Part shown: positions 51,268-60,501 of the stretch, piece after piece
How positions within the stretch are numbered: the stretch's first letter is position 1
How the letters are laid out: each line of letters opens with the position of its first letter
Origin: CAMEGH01 sp052103595
GTDB taxonomy: Bacteria > Patescibacteriota > Saccharimonadia > Saccharimonadales > Saccharimonadaceae
NCBI GenBank assembly: GCA_052103595.1
Contig: JBQEKC010000001.1
Coordinates: forward strand, 186,001-250,000
Direction: 5' to 3'
DNA length: 64,000 bases
Translations under genes and position numbers: made by a program
Notes under the pieces: model-generated
What the model was told of the DNA's origin: nothing
What the model saw: only the letters and a program-made list of their open reading frames with translations
Databases searched by the model: none

Positions 51268-51312
51268 GTAAGCATAAGTAATGGAGCAATTGTAAAAGAG
51301 GTCACCACCACT

Positions 51313-53049
51313 ATGAAAACCATGGAACGAATCACCCCATCATCACCTGCCGAAGAAGTAACTTCGGTTGAAGCAACGCCACGTGATAAGTATGCACGTT
51401 ATGCAGATAGCATCTTGAGCGAAAGCGGACGCAAGCTTAGTAAACGCCGACACAAGCGCTTTGTTAATGAAATTGAACACACGCTTTCAAACGATGATGA
51501 TCGAGAAGTAAAAATCGCTGCTCTTTCAGAGGTGATTGATCATACTTGCGCCCCAGTTCACAAGCGGATTGGTGCGTTTGTGAATACAAAAGTACTTGGT
51601 TTGTATGACCGCGCTACTACTGCTCCAGGAAACGCCGCACGTAAATATCGTGAACGCATGGATAACCTGCGTTCAGATAAAGAGACTGATACTCGCCGAA
51701 CTCGTACTAAAAAGTGGCTTGGTCGTATGGCAACTCGCAGCGCAGTAGCGGGTGCAGCAGTGACGGCAACCGCTGGCGTGGCGGCAACGGCGCTCTTTAC
51801 AAAAGACTATGCAACGACGCACAGTGTTGCCGAATCTTTCTCGAACACTGCAAATACGATCGGTAATGTTTATAGCTTTGGCGGAAACGGTAGCGGTGGT
51901 AATTCATACTTACACGACTTAGCAAAGCGGACGGGCCTCAGTAATGGTCGTGGTGATACATTGATTACCTCTGGTCGTGGTGATATCGAAATGGGCGGTG
52001 TAGTACCCGGTCAGCAAACACCAGCCAACGAATCGAACGCAAATATGGCAAATCGTGCCGCTGAAGCGGTAGCGCAAAATGGCGATGGCTCTGATGTGTT
52101 CATCGGACACTCACAAGGAACGATGGCGATTGCCGAATACTTCCAGGATAACGAACTTGCCCCAGACGACAAGGTTGTGATGATTGGTGGCCCATACACC
52201 CCTGGCCAACGATTGAGCGAAAATGACCTCTTTAAGATGATCAAACCAATGGCTGAAACTGCCGGTGTTGAGCTTGACCAAGAAATGCCGGGTGGCGATA
52301 ACGTGCTCTACGTTATGAACCGTAACGACTTAGTCGGCCTTTCAACAAATGGTAAAAACAACCCTGGTGATATTTTGAACCGCATCGTCGGAACGGTTGC
52401 CGGTGACGGTCACAATTACAGCGCCGCTGACATTGACGGCACAACAGCACATAAAGACGTTGTTAACGAAGACGGATCGATCACTCGTATCATTCTTAAT
52501 AGCGACTACGTTGCAACCAACGGCACGCCAATCGAAAGTGGTATTGGTGAAGGATTGGCTAAAAATAACATTCCTGTGACTGCCGAGCAAGATGATTTCT
52601 ATGAATCAATTCGTGGTGAAGAAGATGGCCGTTGGGATATGCAAGAAGTTGCCGACACAGGCTCTGTCCTTGCAGAACAATCAATGCCAGGAAGTGGCCA
52701 AGTTGTGCATGACACTCTTAGCGCACCAGAAGCACAAGTGGTCGCTGACACGTATATGGGTACACAAGAACAGTTCTTCTCTGAAGCCGCACAAGTGGTT
52801 GAAAGTAACCCAGTCGTACAAGACGCACAAACGCAGGTCGCTGAAGTGTGGACAGATGTGGCGCAATCGGTTCCGCCTGAAGTGGTTGACCAAGGTATTC
52901 AAATGGCACAAGATTTTGCTAACAATACCCCGGCCGCACCATACATTCCAGAAATTCCAGCAGTACCATTTATCCCTGAAGTGCCAGCTGCACCAGCAAT
53001 GCCAGACCTCTCTGTTGCAATTAACAACTTCCAAATTCCAAAATTTTAA
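51313..53049 (+). CDS. Membrane-anchored serine hydrolase with a PE-PPE-like alpha/beta domain
   Basis: 578 residues. A charged, helical N-terminal region (1-135) precedes a single TM-like helix (about 138-160, AVAGAAVTATAGVAATALF). Then comes an alpha/beta-hydrolase domain with ITSGRGD, the nucleophile elbow FIGHSQGTMAIAEY (Ser near 268) and YVMNRNDLVGLS plus DGHNYSAADI, plausible Asp and His positions. The C-terminal 130 residues are acidic and then a Pro/Ala repeat (AAPYIPEIPAVPFIPEVPAAP). This resembles the PE-PPE hydrolase domain known from mycobacteria, which acts on esters at the cell surface. Own promoter and terminator; a single-gene unit. Confidence 0.75.
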   Translation: MKTMERITPSSPAEEVTSVEATPRDKYARYADSILSESGRKLSKRRHKRFVNEIEHTLSNDDDREVKIAALSEVIDHTCAPVHKRIGAFVNTKVLGLYDRATTAPGNAARKYRERMDNLRSDKETDTRRTRTKKWLGRMATRSAVAGAAVTATAGVAATALFTKDYATTHSVAESFSNTANTIGNVYSFGGNGSGGNSYLHDLAKRTGLSNGRGDTLITSGRGDIEMGGVVPGQQTPANESNANMANRAAEAVAQNGDGSDVFIGHSQGTMAIAEYFQDNELAPDDKVVMIGGPYTPGQRLSENDLFKMIKPMAETAGVELDQEMPGGDNVLYVMNRNDLVGLSTNGKNNPGDILNRIVGTVAGDGHNYSAADIDGTTAHKDVVNEDGSITRIILNSDYVATNGTPIESGIGEGLAKNNIPVTAEQDDFYESIRGEEDGRWDMQEVADTGSVLAEQSMPGSGQVVHDTLSAPEAQVVADTYMGTQEQFFSEAAQVVESNPVVQDAQTQVAEVWTDVAQSVPPEVVDQGIQMAQDFANNTPAAPYIPEIPAVPFIPEVPAAPAMPDLSVAINNFQIPKF

Positions 53050-53066
53050 GACGGCGTGAGGAATAT

Positions 53067-53096
53067 AAAAAAGATCTCATTTACGAGATCTTTTTT
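53067..53096 (+). terminator. Terminator of the hydrolase gene
   Basis: AAAAAAGATCTC / GAGATCTTTTTT stem with a short loop. It is symmetric and may also end tRNA-Trp transcripts from the other strand. Confidence 0.88.
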
Positions 53097-53099
53097 ATA

Positions 53100-53176
53100 T
53101 GGCAGGAGTAGAGGGATTCGAACCCCCGACACCAGGTTTTGGAGACCTGTGCTCTAGCCAACTGAGCTATACTCCT
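53100..53176 (-). tRNA. tRNA-Trp (anticodon CCA)
   Basis: 77 nt with the encoded CCA. Acceptor AGGAGTA/TACTCCT, anticodon stem CAGGT/ACCTG enclosing loop CTCCAAA with anticodon CCA, T-arm GGTTCGAATCC. Confidence 0.95.
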
Positions 53177-53259
53177 TCGTCCGCCTTCAACTATAGCAAG
53201 CCAGGGGCGAATTGTAAACGGTACTACGCCTGCTGGCAGCTTTCTGCTACAATAAGCAT

Positions 53260-54411
53260 ATGCATACAGTTATCGTAGGGGGCGGTTTTGCCGGCGTAAA
53301 AGCAGCGCTAGAGTTGGCAAAACGTAAAACAGGAAAAGTCACACTTATATCAAACAAGCCGTATTTTTTGTATCATGCGGCGCTTTATGCCACGGTGACG
53401 GGTTCGAGCCCGCACGAAACGGTTATTTCGCTGGAAGATATTTTTTCTGAATACCATAGTGTCGATGTAGTTGAAGATACGATCGTATCACTTGACCCTG
53501 CGCGCAATATGGTTGTCGGAAAAGCCACCTCGTATGCGTATGATACGCTTGTGCTCGCGATTGGTTCTGAAACGAGCTACCTTAACATTCCTGGTATGAA
53601 AAACCGCAGCTACGGTATGAAGACGCTTGAAGAAATTTCAGCGTTCCATAAACACTTAAAAACAGAGATGATTAAAGATCATCATCTTGATAAAAATTAC
53701 GTGATTGTTGGCGGCGGTCCAACGGGCGTAGAGCTTGCGGGCGTAATTGCGCCCTATATTGCGCGCATCGCCAAAGAGCATATGGTGCACAAAACCAAAG
53801 TGCACGTTACTTTAGTAGAAGCAAGTGATCGGCTCCTCCCTACCCTTTCGGCAACGGCGAGTCGTAAAGCGCAGCAGCGCCTTGAAGCACTTGGCGTAAA
53901 GGTGTTGGTGGATACAAAAGTTCGCTCATTTAACAAAACACACATTACGCTTGATGATAAAAAAATTCCCACAAAGACCGTAGTTTGGACAGCCGGTGCG
54001 AAAAATAATACCTTCTTTGAAGAACATCCAGAATACTTTCAGCTGGCAAAAAACAGGCGCGTTGTCGTGAATCCGTATCTTGAGGCATATCGTGATATTT
54101 ATGTGCTAGGCGACAATGCCAACGTCAAAGGGAGCGGCACGGCACCAGCTGCGCTTGCGATGGGGGCATTTTTGGCGGATCATCTTATTCGAAAGTCGCG
54201 CAATGCTCCACTTAAGGCGTATCGGCCAAAAAAACCAGCCGTTATGGTGCCAATTGGCGAAAAATGGGCATACGCAGAGCGCTGGGGAATTTACATGGAT
54301 GGCTACCTTGGGCACGTGGCACGTCGTCGGTTTGAACTAAATGCCTATCGCCAGATTTTGCCAGAGGTACAGGCACAAGCTGCGTGGAATGCTCACAATA
54401 GTAAAAACTAG
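53260..54411 (+). CDS. ndh: Type II NADH dehydrogenase-like FAD/NAD(P) oxidoreductase
   Basis: A single-subunit flavoprotein oxidising NADH at the membrane without proton pumping. 383 residues: an FAD-binding GGGFAGVKAALELAK at the N-terminus, TLVLAIGSETSYLNIPG, an NAD-binding VIVGGGPTGVELAGVIA near 150, TVVWTAGAKN and the second FAD motif IYVLGDNANVKG near 290. The C-terminus is shorter than in E. coli Ndh, but an amphipathic stretch remains. TACAAT at 53248-53253 puts +1 exactly on the A of the ATG. Confidence 0.9.
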   Translation: MHTVIVGGGFAGVKAALELAKRKTGKVTLISNKPYFLYHAALYATVTGSSPHETVISLEDIFSEYHSVDVVEDTIVSLDPARNMVVGKATSYAYDTLVLAIGSETSYLNIPGMKNRSYGMKTLEEISAFHKHLKTEMIKDHHLDKNYVIVGGGPTGVELAGVIAPYIARIAKEHMVHKTKVHVTLVEASDRLLPTLSATASRKAQQRLEALGVKVLVDTKVRSFNKTHITLDDKKIPTKTVVWTAGAKNNTFFEEHPEYFQLAKNRRVVVNPYLEAYRDIYVLGDNANVKGSGTAPAALAMGAFLADHLIRKSRNAPLKAYRPKKPAVMVPIGEKWAYAERWGIYMDGYLGHVARRRFELNAYRQILPEVQAQAAWNAHNSKN

Positions 54412-54430
54412 TTAGCATAAGGGTTGTAAA

Positions 54431-54465
54431 AAACGCTAGCGTTTCTTATAATGAAAGCAAACGCT
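54431..54465. promoter_or_regulatory. Palindromic operator and promoter of the alpha-glucan operon
   Basis: A perfect 14-bp palindrome AAACGCTAGCGTTT (54431-54444) ends two bases before the -10 box TATAAT (54447-54452). A third half-site AAACGCT follows at 54459-54465, on the predicted transcription start. Placement suggests repression by an unknown regulator. A hairpin TACGTTT-AAAGGA-AAACGTA (54484-54503) downstream holds a Shine-Dalgarno-like AAAGGA in its loop. Confidence 0.65.
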
Positions 54466-54513
54466 AAATAAAAAGGAGCGGGATACGTTTAAAGGAAAAC
54501 GTACAAAGGGGTT

Positions 54514-55737
54514 ATGAATATTTTAATGCTCGGGTGGGAGTTGCCGCCGCATAATAGTGGTGGCCTGGGGGTAGCTTGCTATCACCTTGCAAAAGCGCTG
54601 TCGGTACAGGGGTCGTCTATTGACTTTGTTGTCCCCTACGACGCTGAGCATCCCGATATTGATTTCATGAAGATTCACCCTGTGGCGCCAATTACACCAT
54701 TAGAGCGCAACGGTTTAGGTGCGTATGACAGCGAATCTGTTCGCACTGGTAAGTTGTCTGAAGCTGATGCAAGCGACTTGCAAGACATGCGCGGCGTGCA
54801 AAAACGCTATGTGCAGTTTATTGAAGATTTTGTTGAGAAGAACGATGTCGATGTCATTCATGCGCATGATTGGCTCACGATGGAAGCTGGTGTTCGCGCC
54901 AAAGAGCTCACCGATGCTCCGTTGGTAGTGCACGTCCACGCCACTGAATTTGACCGTTCCGGCGAACTAGGCGGCAACCCTATCGTGCACGAAATCGAGC
55001 AGCAAGCCTTGCTTATGGCAGACAAGATTATCGCCGTAAGCAATATTACCAAAGCAATCATCGTGCAAAACTACGGCATTCCGGCAGACCGCATCGAAGT
55101 GGTATATAACGCGATTGATACAAAGTCGTTTGATGCGAGTTATTTGTATGATTTTTCAACCTATAGTTATCTTGAATCTCTTAAAGAAGAGGGCTACACA
55201 GTTGTTGCGACGGTAACGCGTTTCACGGTTCAAAAAGGTTTAGCACACTTAATGCACGCCGCAAAAAGTGTGTGTGATAATTACGAAAAGATTGTCTTCT
55301 TGTTTGCGGGTGACGGCGAGCAGCGCGATGAACTGATTGAGATTGCAGCGCGGCTTGGCATTAGCGATCGCGTGTTTTTTACAGGCTTTATTCGCGGGAA
55401 ATTGTGGCGTGACGCGTATAGCGTTGCGGATATTTTTGTGATGAGCTCGGTGAGCGAGCCGTTTGGTCTAACCGCCCTCGAAGCAGCACATCACGACTGC
55501 GCACTCATTATTAGCAAACAATCTGGTGTAGGCGAAGTGCTCGATAGTATCTTCCGCTTTGATTTTTGGGATACGCAGTTATTGGCAGACCAAATCCTTG
55601 GTTTGGCGACGTCTCCTGCCCTACTCCATCAAATGAAAGCCAATATCAAAAACGAATATGCGCGTATTTCGTGGGATGATGTGGCTGGCTACTGTACAAC
55701 CATTTACAAAACCACTCGCCAAAGGGTTCTTGCATGA
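54514..55737 (+). CDS. Family 4 glycosyltransferase, glycogen synthase-like
   Basis: Probably extends alpha-1,4-glucan from a nucleotide sugar. 407 residues, GT-B fold: GWELPPHNSGGLGVACYHLA at the N-terminus (the GGLG loop of glucan synthases), VIHAHDWLT near 116, TRFTVQKGLAHLMHA near 235, FAGDGEQRDEL and the retaining GT4 motif EPFGLTALEA near 315 (E-x7-E). First gene of the four-gene unit. Its stop overlaps the GH57 start (ATGA). A plain GT4 for surface glycans is the alternative, but operon context favours glycogen. Confidence 0.85.
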   Translation: MNILMLGWELPPHNSGGLGVACYHLAKALSVQGSSIDFVVPYDAEHPDIDFMKIHPVAPITPLERNGLGAYDSESVRTGKLSEADASDLQDMRGVQKRYVQFIEDFVEKNDVDVIHAHDWLTMEAGVRAKELTDAPLVVHVHATEFDRSGELGGNPIVHEIEQQALLMADKIIAVSNITKAIIVQNYGIPADRIEVVYNAIDTKSFDASYLYDFSTYSYLESLKEEGYTVVATVTRFTVQKGLAHLMHAAKSVCDNYEKIVFLFAGDGEQRDELIEIAARLGISDRVFFTGFIRGKLWRDAYSVADIFVMSSVSEPFGLTALEAAHHDCALIISKQSGVGEVLDSIFRFDFWDTQLLADQILGLATSPALLHQMKANIKNEYARISWDDVAGYCTTIYKTTRQRVLA

Positions 55738-56948
55738 GTAAAGCGATCGTTCTTTATCTGCATGTGCATCAGCCACACCGCTTAAAGCAGTACACTATTT
55801 TTAATGCGGCGCGTGATCATCAGTATTTTAATGATGAAAGCGATACCGATCTTAATAACCGCCGTGTGTTTGAGCGAGTGGCCGAAAGGTCATACCGCCC
55901 AATGAACGCGCTGCTTGAACAGTTGCTAAAGCAGCATGATAATTTTAAGCTCTCCCTCAGTATTACCGGGACATTTATGGAGCAGGCTGAACAATTTGCG
56001 CCAGATGTGCTCGAGAGCTTCAAGCGTCTGGTTGCTACTGGTAAGGTGGAGATTTTAGCAGAAACATATCATCATTCGCTTGCGTTCTTCTATAGCCAGG
56101 CTGAATTTGAGCGTCAAGTCAACCTGCATCGTGAAAAGATTTTCAAAACGTTTGGTGTGGTGCCGTCGGTTTTCCGTAATACCGAACTTGCCTATAATGA
56201 CGAGCTTGCCGCGTGGGCAGAGCGTCGTGGTTACAAAGGTATTGTGGCTGAAGGTTGGGATCCTGTGCTTGACTGGCGCAGTCCAAACCATGTCTACAAA
56301 GCTGCTGGCACCGATCACTTAGCACTGCTGTTAAAGAATTACCGTTTAAGCGACGATCTTGCGTTCCGTTTTGGTAATCAATCATGGGCAGAGTGGCCAC
56401 TCACAGCCCATAAATTTGCACAATGGGCTAATCATAACTCGCCAGGTAGTCGTGTTGTGAATTTGTTTATGGACTACGAAACCTTTGGAGAGCACCAATG
56501 GGCAGACACTGGTATCTTTAATTTCTTTGATCACTTTGTGGGGAAATGGCTGCAAACGCCAGATAACACTTTTCAAACGGTATCTGAAGCAATTAAACAA
56601 AATCCTATTGAAGGCGAAATTAGCATGCCACAGACCGTTACTTGGGCTGATACAGAACGAGATCTAAGTGCGTGGAATGGCAACCACTTGCAGCAGGAGG
56701 CGCTTCGTTATGTGTACGCGCTTGAGGACGACATCTTGCATACGGGCGATAAACGATTGGCGGCTGATTGGCGCGACCTCTTAAGTTCAGATCATACCTA
56801 CTACATGGCGACAAAATGGAGCGCCGCCGACGGCAGCGTGCACAGTTACTTTAGTCCGTATGATTCACCGTACGACGCTTTCCTCTCTTACATTAACGCG
56901 ATTCGCGACCTCCGTTGGCGCGTAATGCAGTACAGGAAAGGATTATAG
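55734..56948 (+). CDS. GH57 family glycoside hydrolase (alpha-amylase/glucanotransferase type)
   Basis: Acts on alpha-glucan. 404 residues with the five GH57 regions: HVHQPHR near 10, the ETYHHS/AFF region near 105, SVFRNTELAYND with the nucleophile Glu near 148, and FMDYETFGEHQW with the acid/base Asp near 247. The barrel is complete, with no signal peptide, so it acts in the cytoplasm. Overlaps the GT4 gene by four bases and is followed five bases later by GH15. Confidence 0.92.
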   Translation: MSKAIVLYLHVHQPHRLKQYTIFNAARDHQYFNDESDTDLNNRRVFERVAERSYRPMNALLEQLLKQHDNFKLSLSITGTFMEQAEQFAPDVLESFKRLVATGKVEILAETYHHSLAFFYSQAEFERQVNLHREKIFKTFGVVPSVFRNTELAYNDELAAWAERRGYKGIVAEGWDPVLDWRSPNHVYKAAGTDHLALLLKNYRLSDDLAFRFGNQSWAEWPLTAHKFAQWANHNSPGSRVVNLFMDYETFGEHQWADTGIFNFFDHFVGKWLQTPDNTFQTVSEAIKQNPIEGEISMPQTVTWADTERDLSAWNGNHLQQEALRYVYALEDDILHTGDKRLAADWRDLLSSDHTYYMATKWSAADGSVHSYFSPYDSPYDAFLSYINAIRDLRWRVMQYRKGL

Positions 56949-56953
56949 CGCGA

Positions 56954-58813
56954 ATGATGTATCCTATCGTCCTGGGCAACGGTGAGCTACACGTCAACAT
57001 CAACCAACACGGGCAAGTCGATGACTTTCACTTTCCGCATACCGGGTTGCATAATCATATGTCTGGGCGCGACACACAACACCACATTGGTGTGTGGGTT
57101 GATGGCACGATAAGCTGGTTAACACATAATGCAGCCGACTGGAGTATTACTTCAAGCTATCCGTATCGTGCGCTGATCGGCGCCACGAAAGTGGTTAATA
57201 AAAAGCTTGGTATTTTGCTTGAGTTTAGTGATGCAGTTGATGGCGAGCAGCCGCTGTTTTTGCGTAACATTCATGTGGTAAATATGCGCGATACGCCTCG
57301 TGAGGTTCGCCTTTTTATGCACCAAGCCTTCACGATGGATGATTTGCAAACTGGTGCAGATACGATTACCTATATGCCGAGTGAACGGGCACTGCTACAC
57401 TATCGAGGGAACCGTGCTTTTATGATTGGTGGCCAGGCGGAAGGCGCGCCAAGCTTTGACCAATACAGCGTCGGTCTATTTGGTGCGCCAGGGCAAGAAG
57501 GCACCTTCCGCGATGCTGATGATGGTGAGCTGAGTATGAACCAATCGGCAGTCGGAAAAGTTGATAGCACGGTGCGGTTCTCACTCTCAATTCCGGCTCA
57601 CGATTCCCGACATGTGCAGTATTGGATTGCTGCAGGCAATACGCACAATGAAGCGAAAAAAGTACATCACATTGCCCAAGAACAAGGCGTGCATTCACGT
57701 GTGCAACGCACGTTAAAATGGTGGCACGAATGGATTCATCCAGTTTCACCTGTGGTTGAGCGTATCGATGAAGATTTTCAGCACAGCTTTATCAAAAGTC
57801 TCCTTTATATCAAGTCACATATTGATGCAAATGGCGCAATTGTTAGTGCAGCGAGTGGAGACGACGGCCAGGCGTACTGTCGACCGTACGAAGCCGCGAT
57901 TAGTTTATGGCCGTTGATTCGCCTTGGCTATCAGCAAGAACCACGCCAATTCTTTGCATTTTGCCAAGATATACTTGCAACGGGCGGCTCGCTCTGCGCG
58001 ATCATGCAGGCAGATGGCGCGCCAGGTCCACGAACAACATCTGGTGTTGATCTGAATGAAGCAGCGATAGTTTTGTTCATGTTCTCGCAGTTTCAGCAGG
58101 CACATCCGCAATCAACAGTGTTGGCTGATTTTTACGATTCGCTCGTGAAGCCACTGGCTCGTACACTGGTTGCTGCTATTGATGCGCACACGGCGTTGCC
58201 AAAGGCTGCGACTCCATTGTGGGGCGACGAAGAAGTTGTTTCGACCCACACAACAGCGGTCGTCTATGCTGCACTACAGGCGGGGTCGGAACTTGCCGAA
58301 GCGGCAAATGATGCCGATGGCGCCGTTGCGTGGCGACTTGCTGCGGTTGATATGCATACGGCGGCACAAAAAGCGCTCTATAATACCGACGTAAAAACCA
58401 TACAGTCTCACATGAATGACACGACAACTATCGACACTGCTGGTGTATTCGGCTCATTTATGTTTGGCCTATTTGGCGCTGAGGGTGTAGAGGTAACCGC
58501 ATCAGTTGATGCGGTGGCGCAAAAAGCCGCTGCGCAGCACACACTTGGTGTACAACAACAATATCCATCGCGTAACCAGTCGTATTCAACAGTCGCGACG
58601 TTGTGGCTCGCGCAATACTATGTTGAAAAAGGCATGGCCGATCGTGCAAAAGATATTCTGACATGGGTGCAGATGGCGGCGTCTGCAACCGATATGCTCC
58701 CTGTGTCTATCGACGAAAGTGACACAACTTCAAAGCAACCGCTTTCACTGTGGGCGCATGCCGAGTATGTTTCAACGTTACTTGATATGATTGCGCAACC
58801 AAAGGACGAGTAG
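56954..58813 (+). CDS. GH15-like glucoamylase
   Basis: Releases glucose from alpha-glucan ends. About 620 residues: an N-terminal beta-sandwich domain (LGNGELHVNINQHGQVDDFHFPHTG, split here by motif) typical of prokaryotic GH15, and an (alpha/alpha)6 barrel with CRPYEAAISLWPLIRLGY near 310 and a later acidic motif PLWGDEEVVSTHT near 415 as candidate catalytic region. No signal peptide: cytoplasmic. AAAGGA lies upstream of the ATG at 56954; ATG 56957 is equally possible. The exact acid/base pair is not certain from sequence. Confidence 0.85.
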   Translation: MMYPIVLGNGELHVNINQHGQVDDFHFPHTGLHNHMSGRDTQHHIGVWVDGTISWLTHNAADWSITSSYPYRALIGATKVVNKKLGILLEFSDAVDGEQPLFLRNIHVVNMRDTPREVRLFMHQAFTMDDLQTGADTITYMPSERALLHYRGNRAFMIGGQAEGAPSFDQYSVGLFGAPGQEGTFRDADDGELSMNQSAVGKVDSTVRFSLSIPAHDSRHVQYWIAAGNTHNEAKKVHHIAQEQGVHSRVQRTLKWWHEWIHPVSPVVERIDEDFQHSFIKSLLYIKSHIDANGAIVSAASGDDGQAYCRPYEAAISLWPLIRLGYQQEPRQFFAFCQDILATGGSLCAIMQADGAPGPRTTSGVDLNEAAIVLFMFSQFQQAHPQSTVLADFYDSLVKPLARTLVAAIDAHTALPKAATPLWGDEEVVSTHTTAVVYAALQAGSELAEAANDADGAVAWRLAAVDMHTAAQKALYNTDVKTIQSHMNDTTTIDTAGVFGSFMFGLFGAEGVEVTASVDAVAQKAAAQHTLGVQQQYPSRNQSYSTVATLWLAQYYVEKGMADRAKDILTWVQMAASATDMLPVSIDESDTTSKQPLSLWAHAEYVSTLLDMIAQPKDE

Positions 58814-58814
58814 C

Positions 58815-59459
58815 ATGTCGATTTTATCGCAATTTAACCCATCGGCGTTGGCCAAAAAGCAGTTATCGCGCGCCTTCAAAGAATATTCACGCGCGGCAAA
58901 AGCAGCTTATTTGGGAGAAATTTCTGCTCATTCGGTGAATCAACATTTGGTGCGTGGCTTTACAACAAGTAACACTCACAAAGATACAAATCATTCTGTC
59001 GGACAATTTTTGCACCATGATTATATTATGCTTTCGCGCGAAGATGGCAAACAACGTTATATTATTACGGAGGTCGATCTCCACGCGCTTCATCCGTATG
59101 ATCATTTTTTTATCTTGCCAAACGATCTTACTGAGGCTTTATTTACCGAAGTATTAAAGCGCCATGTTCACCATCGCCACACGCCGTTTTCGCCTGATGA
59201 CGGCTACCTGCCTGCTTTTAAGCAGCGCTATTCTATTTTTACACGGCCAGAGCATTTTACGCAGTCACTTCGCTACGTTACGCCAGAGGTGGCAAAGTGT
59301 ATTGCTGAGGTAAAGCAATCGTATTTATTTGAAGTGCACGACACAAGCTTGTTTGTATATGACTACTCAAATCAGCCGGTTACCGAAAAGACATTGGCTA
59401 TGCAGATGCGATTTGCCTGCACTATCGCTACACTGCTTGAGACGCAAAATCGCAAATAA
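58815..59459 (+). CDS. Uncharacterised last gene of the alpha-glucan operon
   Basis: 214 residues, not recognised. ATG 58815 is one base after the GH15 stop. The protein is soluble and His/aromatic-rich (HHDYIMLSRE, KRHVHHRHTPFSPDDGY, LFVYDYSNQP) with a basic helical N-terminus (NPSALAKKQLSRAFKEYSRAAKAAY). Tight coupling to glucan enzymes suggests a role in glucan binding, priming or regulation, which is inference from position only. Confidence 0.7.
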   Translation: MSILSQFNPSALAKKQLSRAFKEYSRAAKAAYLGEISAHSVNQHLVRGFTTSNTHKDTNHSVGQFLHHDYIMLSREDGKQRYIITEVDLHALHPYDHFFILPNDLTEALFTEVLKRHVHHRHTPFSPDDGYLPAFKQRYSIFTRPEHFTQSLRYVTPEVAKCIAEVKQSYLFEVHDTSLFVYDYSNQPVTEKTLAMQMRFACTIATLLETQNRK

Positions 59460-59485
59460 AAACACCCCCATCCGGAGGTGTTTTT
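59458..59485. terminator. Terminator of the alpha-glucan operon and rpmG
   Basis: AAACACC / GGTGTTT stem with extra A/T pairs and T runs on both strands, between convergent units. Confidence 0.82.
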
Positions 59486-59492
59486 GTAAGAT

Positions 59493-59699
59493 TTAGCCCT
59501 TGCGCTTCTTTACTTCGTTTCGACCAAGGTTCTTCTTGGTTTCGGTGTAGGTAGCGTGCTTTTTAGCAATCGGGTCATACTTTTTTAATACAAGCTTGTC
59601 GGGTGTATTTTGCGTATTCTTTACCGTGTAGTACGTACGGTGGTTAGAAAGGTCGCTTACCAATCCGACGAGCTTTCGCTTTGTACTCTTCTTTGCCAT
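59493..59699 (-). CDS. rpmG: 50S ribosomal protein L33, cysteine-free form
   Basis: 68 residues; L33 usually has about 50. The core TYYTVKNTQNTPDKLVLKKYDP followed by HATYTETK matches the family. The two CxxC zinc pairs of the C+ form are absent, so this is a zinc-independent C- form. A basic C-terminal extension (LGRNEVKKRKG) is added. Confidence 0.88.
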   Translation of the reverse strand: MAKKSTKRKLVGLVSDLSNHRTYYTVKNTQNTPDKLVLKKYDPIAKKHATYTETKKNLGRNEVKKRKG

Positions 59700-59785
59700 T
59701 ATCTTTCCTTCTTAGTGTCTCTTGACTTTCAGTGGTTTATTATAGCAAAAATTACGGGCGCTCGCAAGTGCTTTCGCTACAAGTG

Positions 59786-60280
59786 TTAGCGGAAGTTTAC
59801 AAACTGTAACGGCACATCGATATCGAGCTCGCGTGCGGTGCTCATCACGGCCTGGAGCTCATCTTTGCTGGCGCTCGTAACACGAAGTTCTTCACCTTGA
59901 ATCTGCGGTTTAGCTTTTTTATGCGTATCGCGAATGGCTTTAGCGATTTTTTTGGCGTTTTCTTGACTGAGGCCTTTTTTGAACGGCACCTCTTTGCTGG
60001 CTTTCAGGTTTGATTCCACAACTTCGTTTTCAAGATCAAGCACCTTACTGCTCACCTCGCGTGCGGCTAGTTTTTTGCGCACAATATCAAGCACGGCATC
60101 AACCTGCCATTCGTTGCTGCCAACTACCTTAATACCCTCTTTGTCTTTCAGCCATTCAATGCCAGCGGGTGTACCCTTAAAGTCGTAGCGGCTAGCGATT
60201 TCCTTCTCGGCTTGCTGAAATACATTATTCATTTCTGCTTTGTCGTAATCTGATACGATATCGAAACTAAAGTTTGCCAT
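59786..60280 (-). CDS. yajQ: YajQ-family cyclic-di-GMP/nucleic-acid-binding-fold protein
   Basis: 164 residues, the standard YajQ length. FSFDIVSDYDKAEMNNVFQQ at the start, RYDFKGTPAGIEW near 32, and the C-terminal RVTSASKDELQAVMSTARE and VPLQFVNFR are diagnostic. Some YajQ proteins bind cyclic-di-GMP; no cyclase is in the window, so the ligand is open. AAAAGGAG precedes the ATG and TGCTATACT lies about 17 bases further up. Confidence 0.94.
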   Translation of the reverse strand: MANFSFDIVSDYDKAEMNNVFQQAEKEIASRYDFKGTPAGIEWLKDKEGIKVVGSNEWQVDAVLDIVRKKLAAREVSSKVLDLENEVVESNLKASKEVPFKKGLSQENAKKIAKAIRDTHKKAKPQIQGEELRVTSASKDELQAVMSTARELDIDVPLQFVNFR

Positions 60281-60501
60281 GTAAATCTCCTTTTGGGTAG
60301 TATAGCAGTTAAGTGTTGTCGAGTAAAAATTGCATTGAATAATGCTTTGTTGTCGATATAAACTGGCGTAAAAAGCATATCAATGGTACACTAAATAAGA
60401 TCAGAGGTATAAAACATATACCCTTGTGCCAGGTAGAAATTCTCTTAATGCGTACAAAAGGTCGATCTGACAGATAGATAATTAAGGAGATTCCAAAAAA
60501 A

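Noticed and set aside
51215..51271. 17-codon AT-rich ORF after a TATAGT box
   Set aside because: It overlaps the hydrolase promoter; no independent support.
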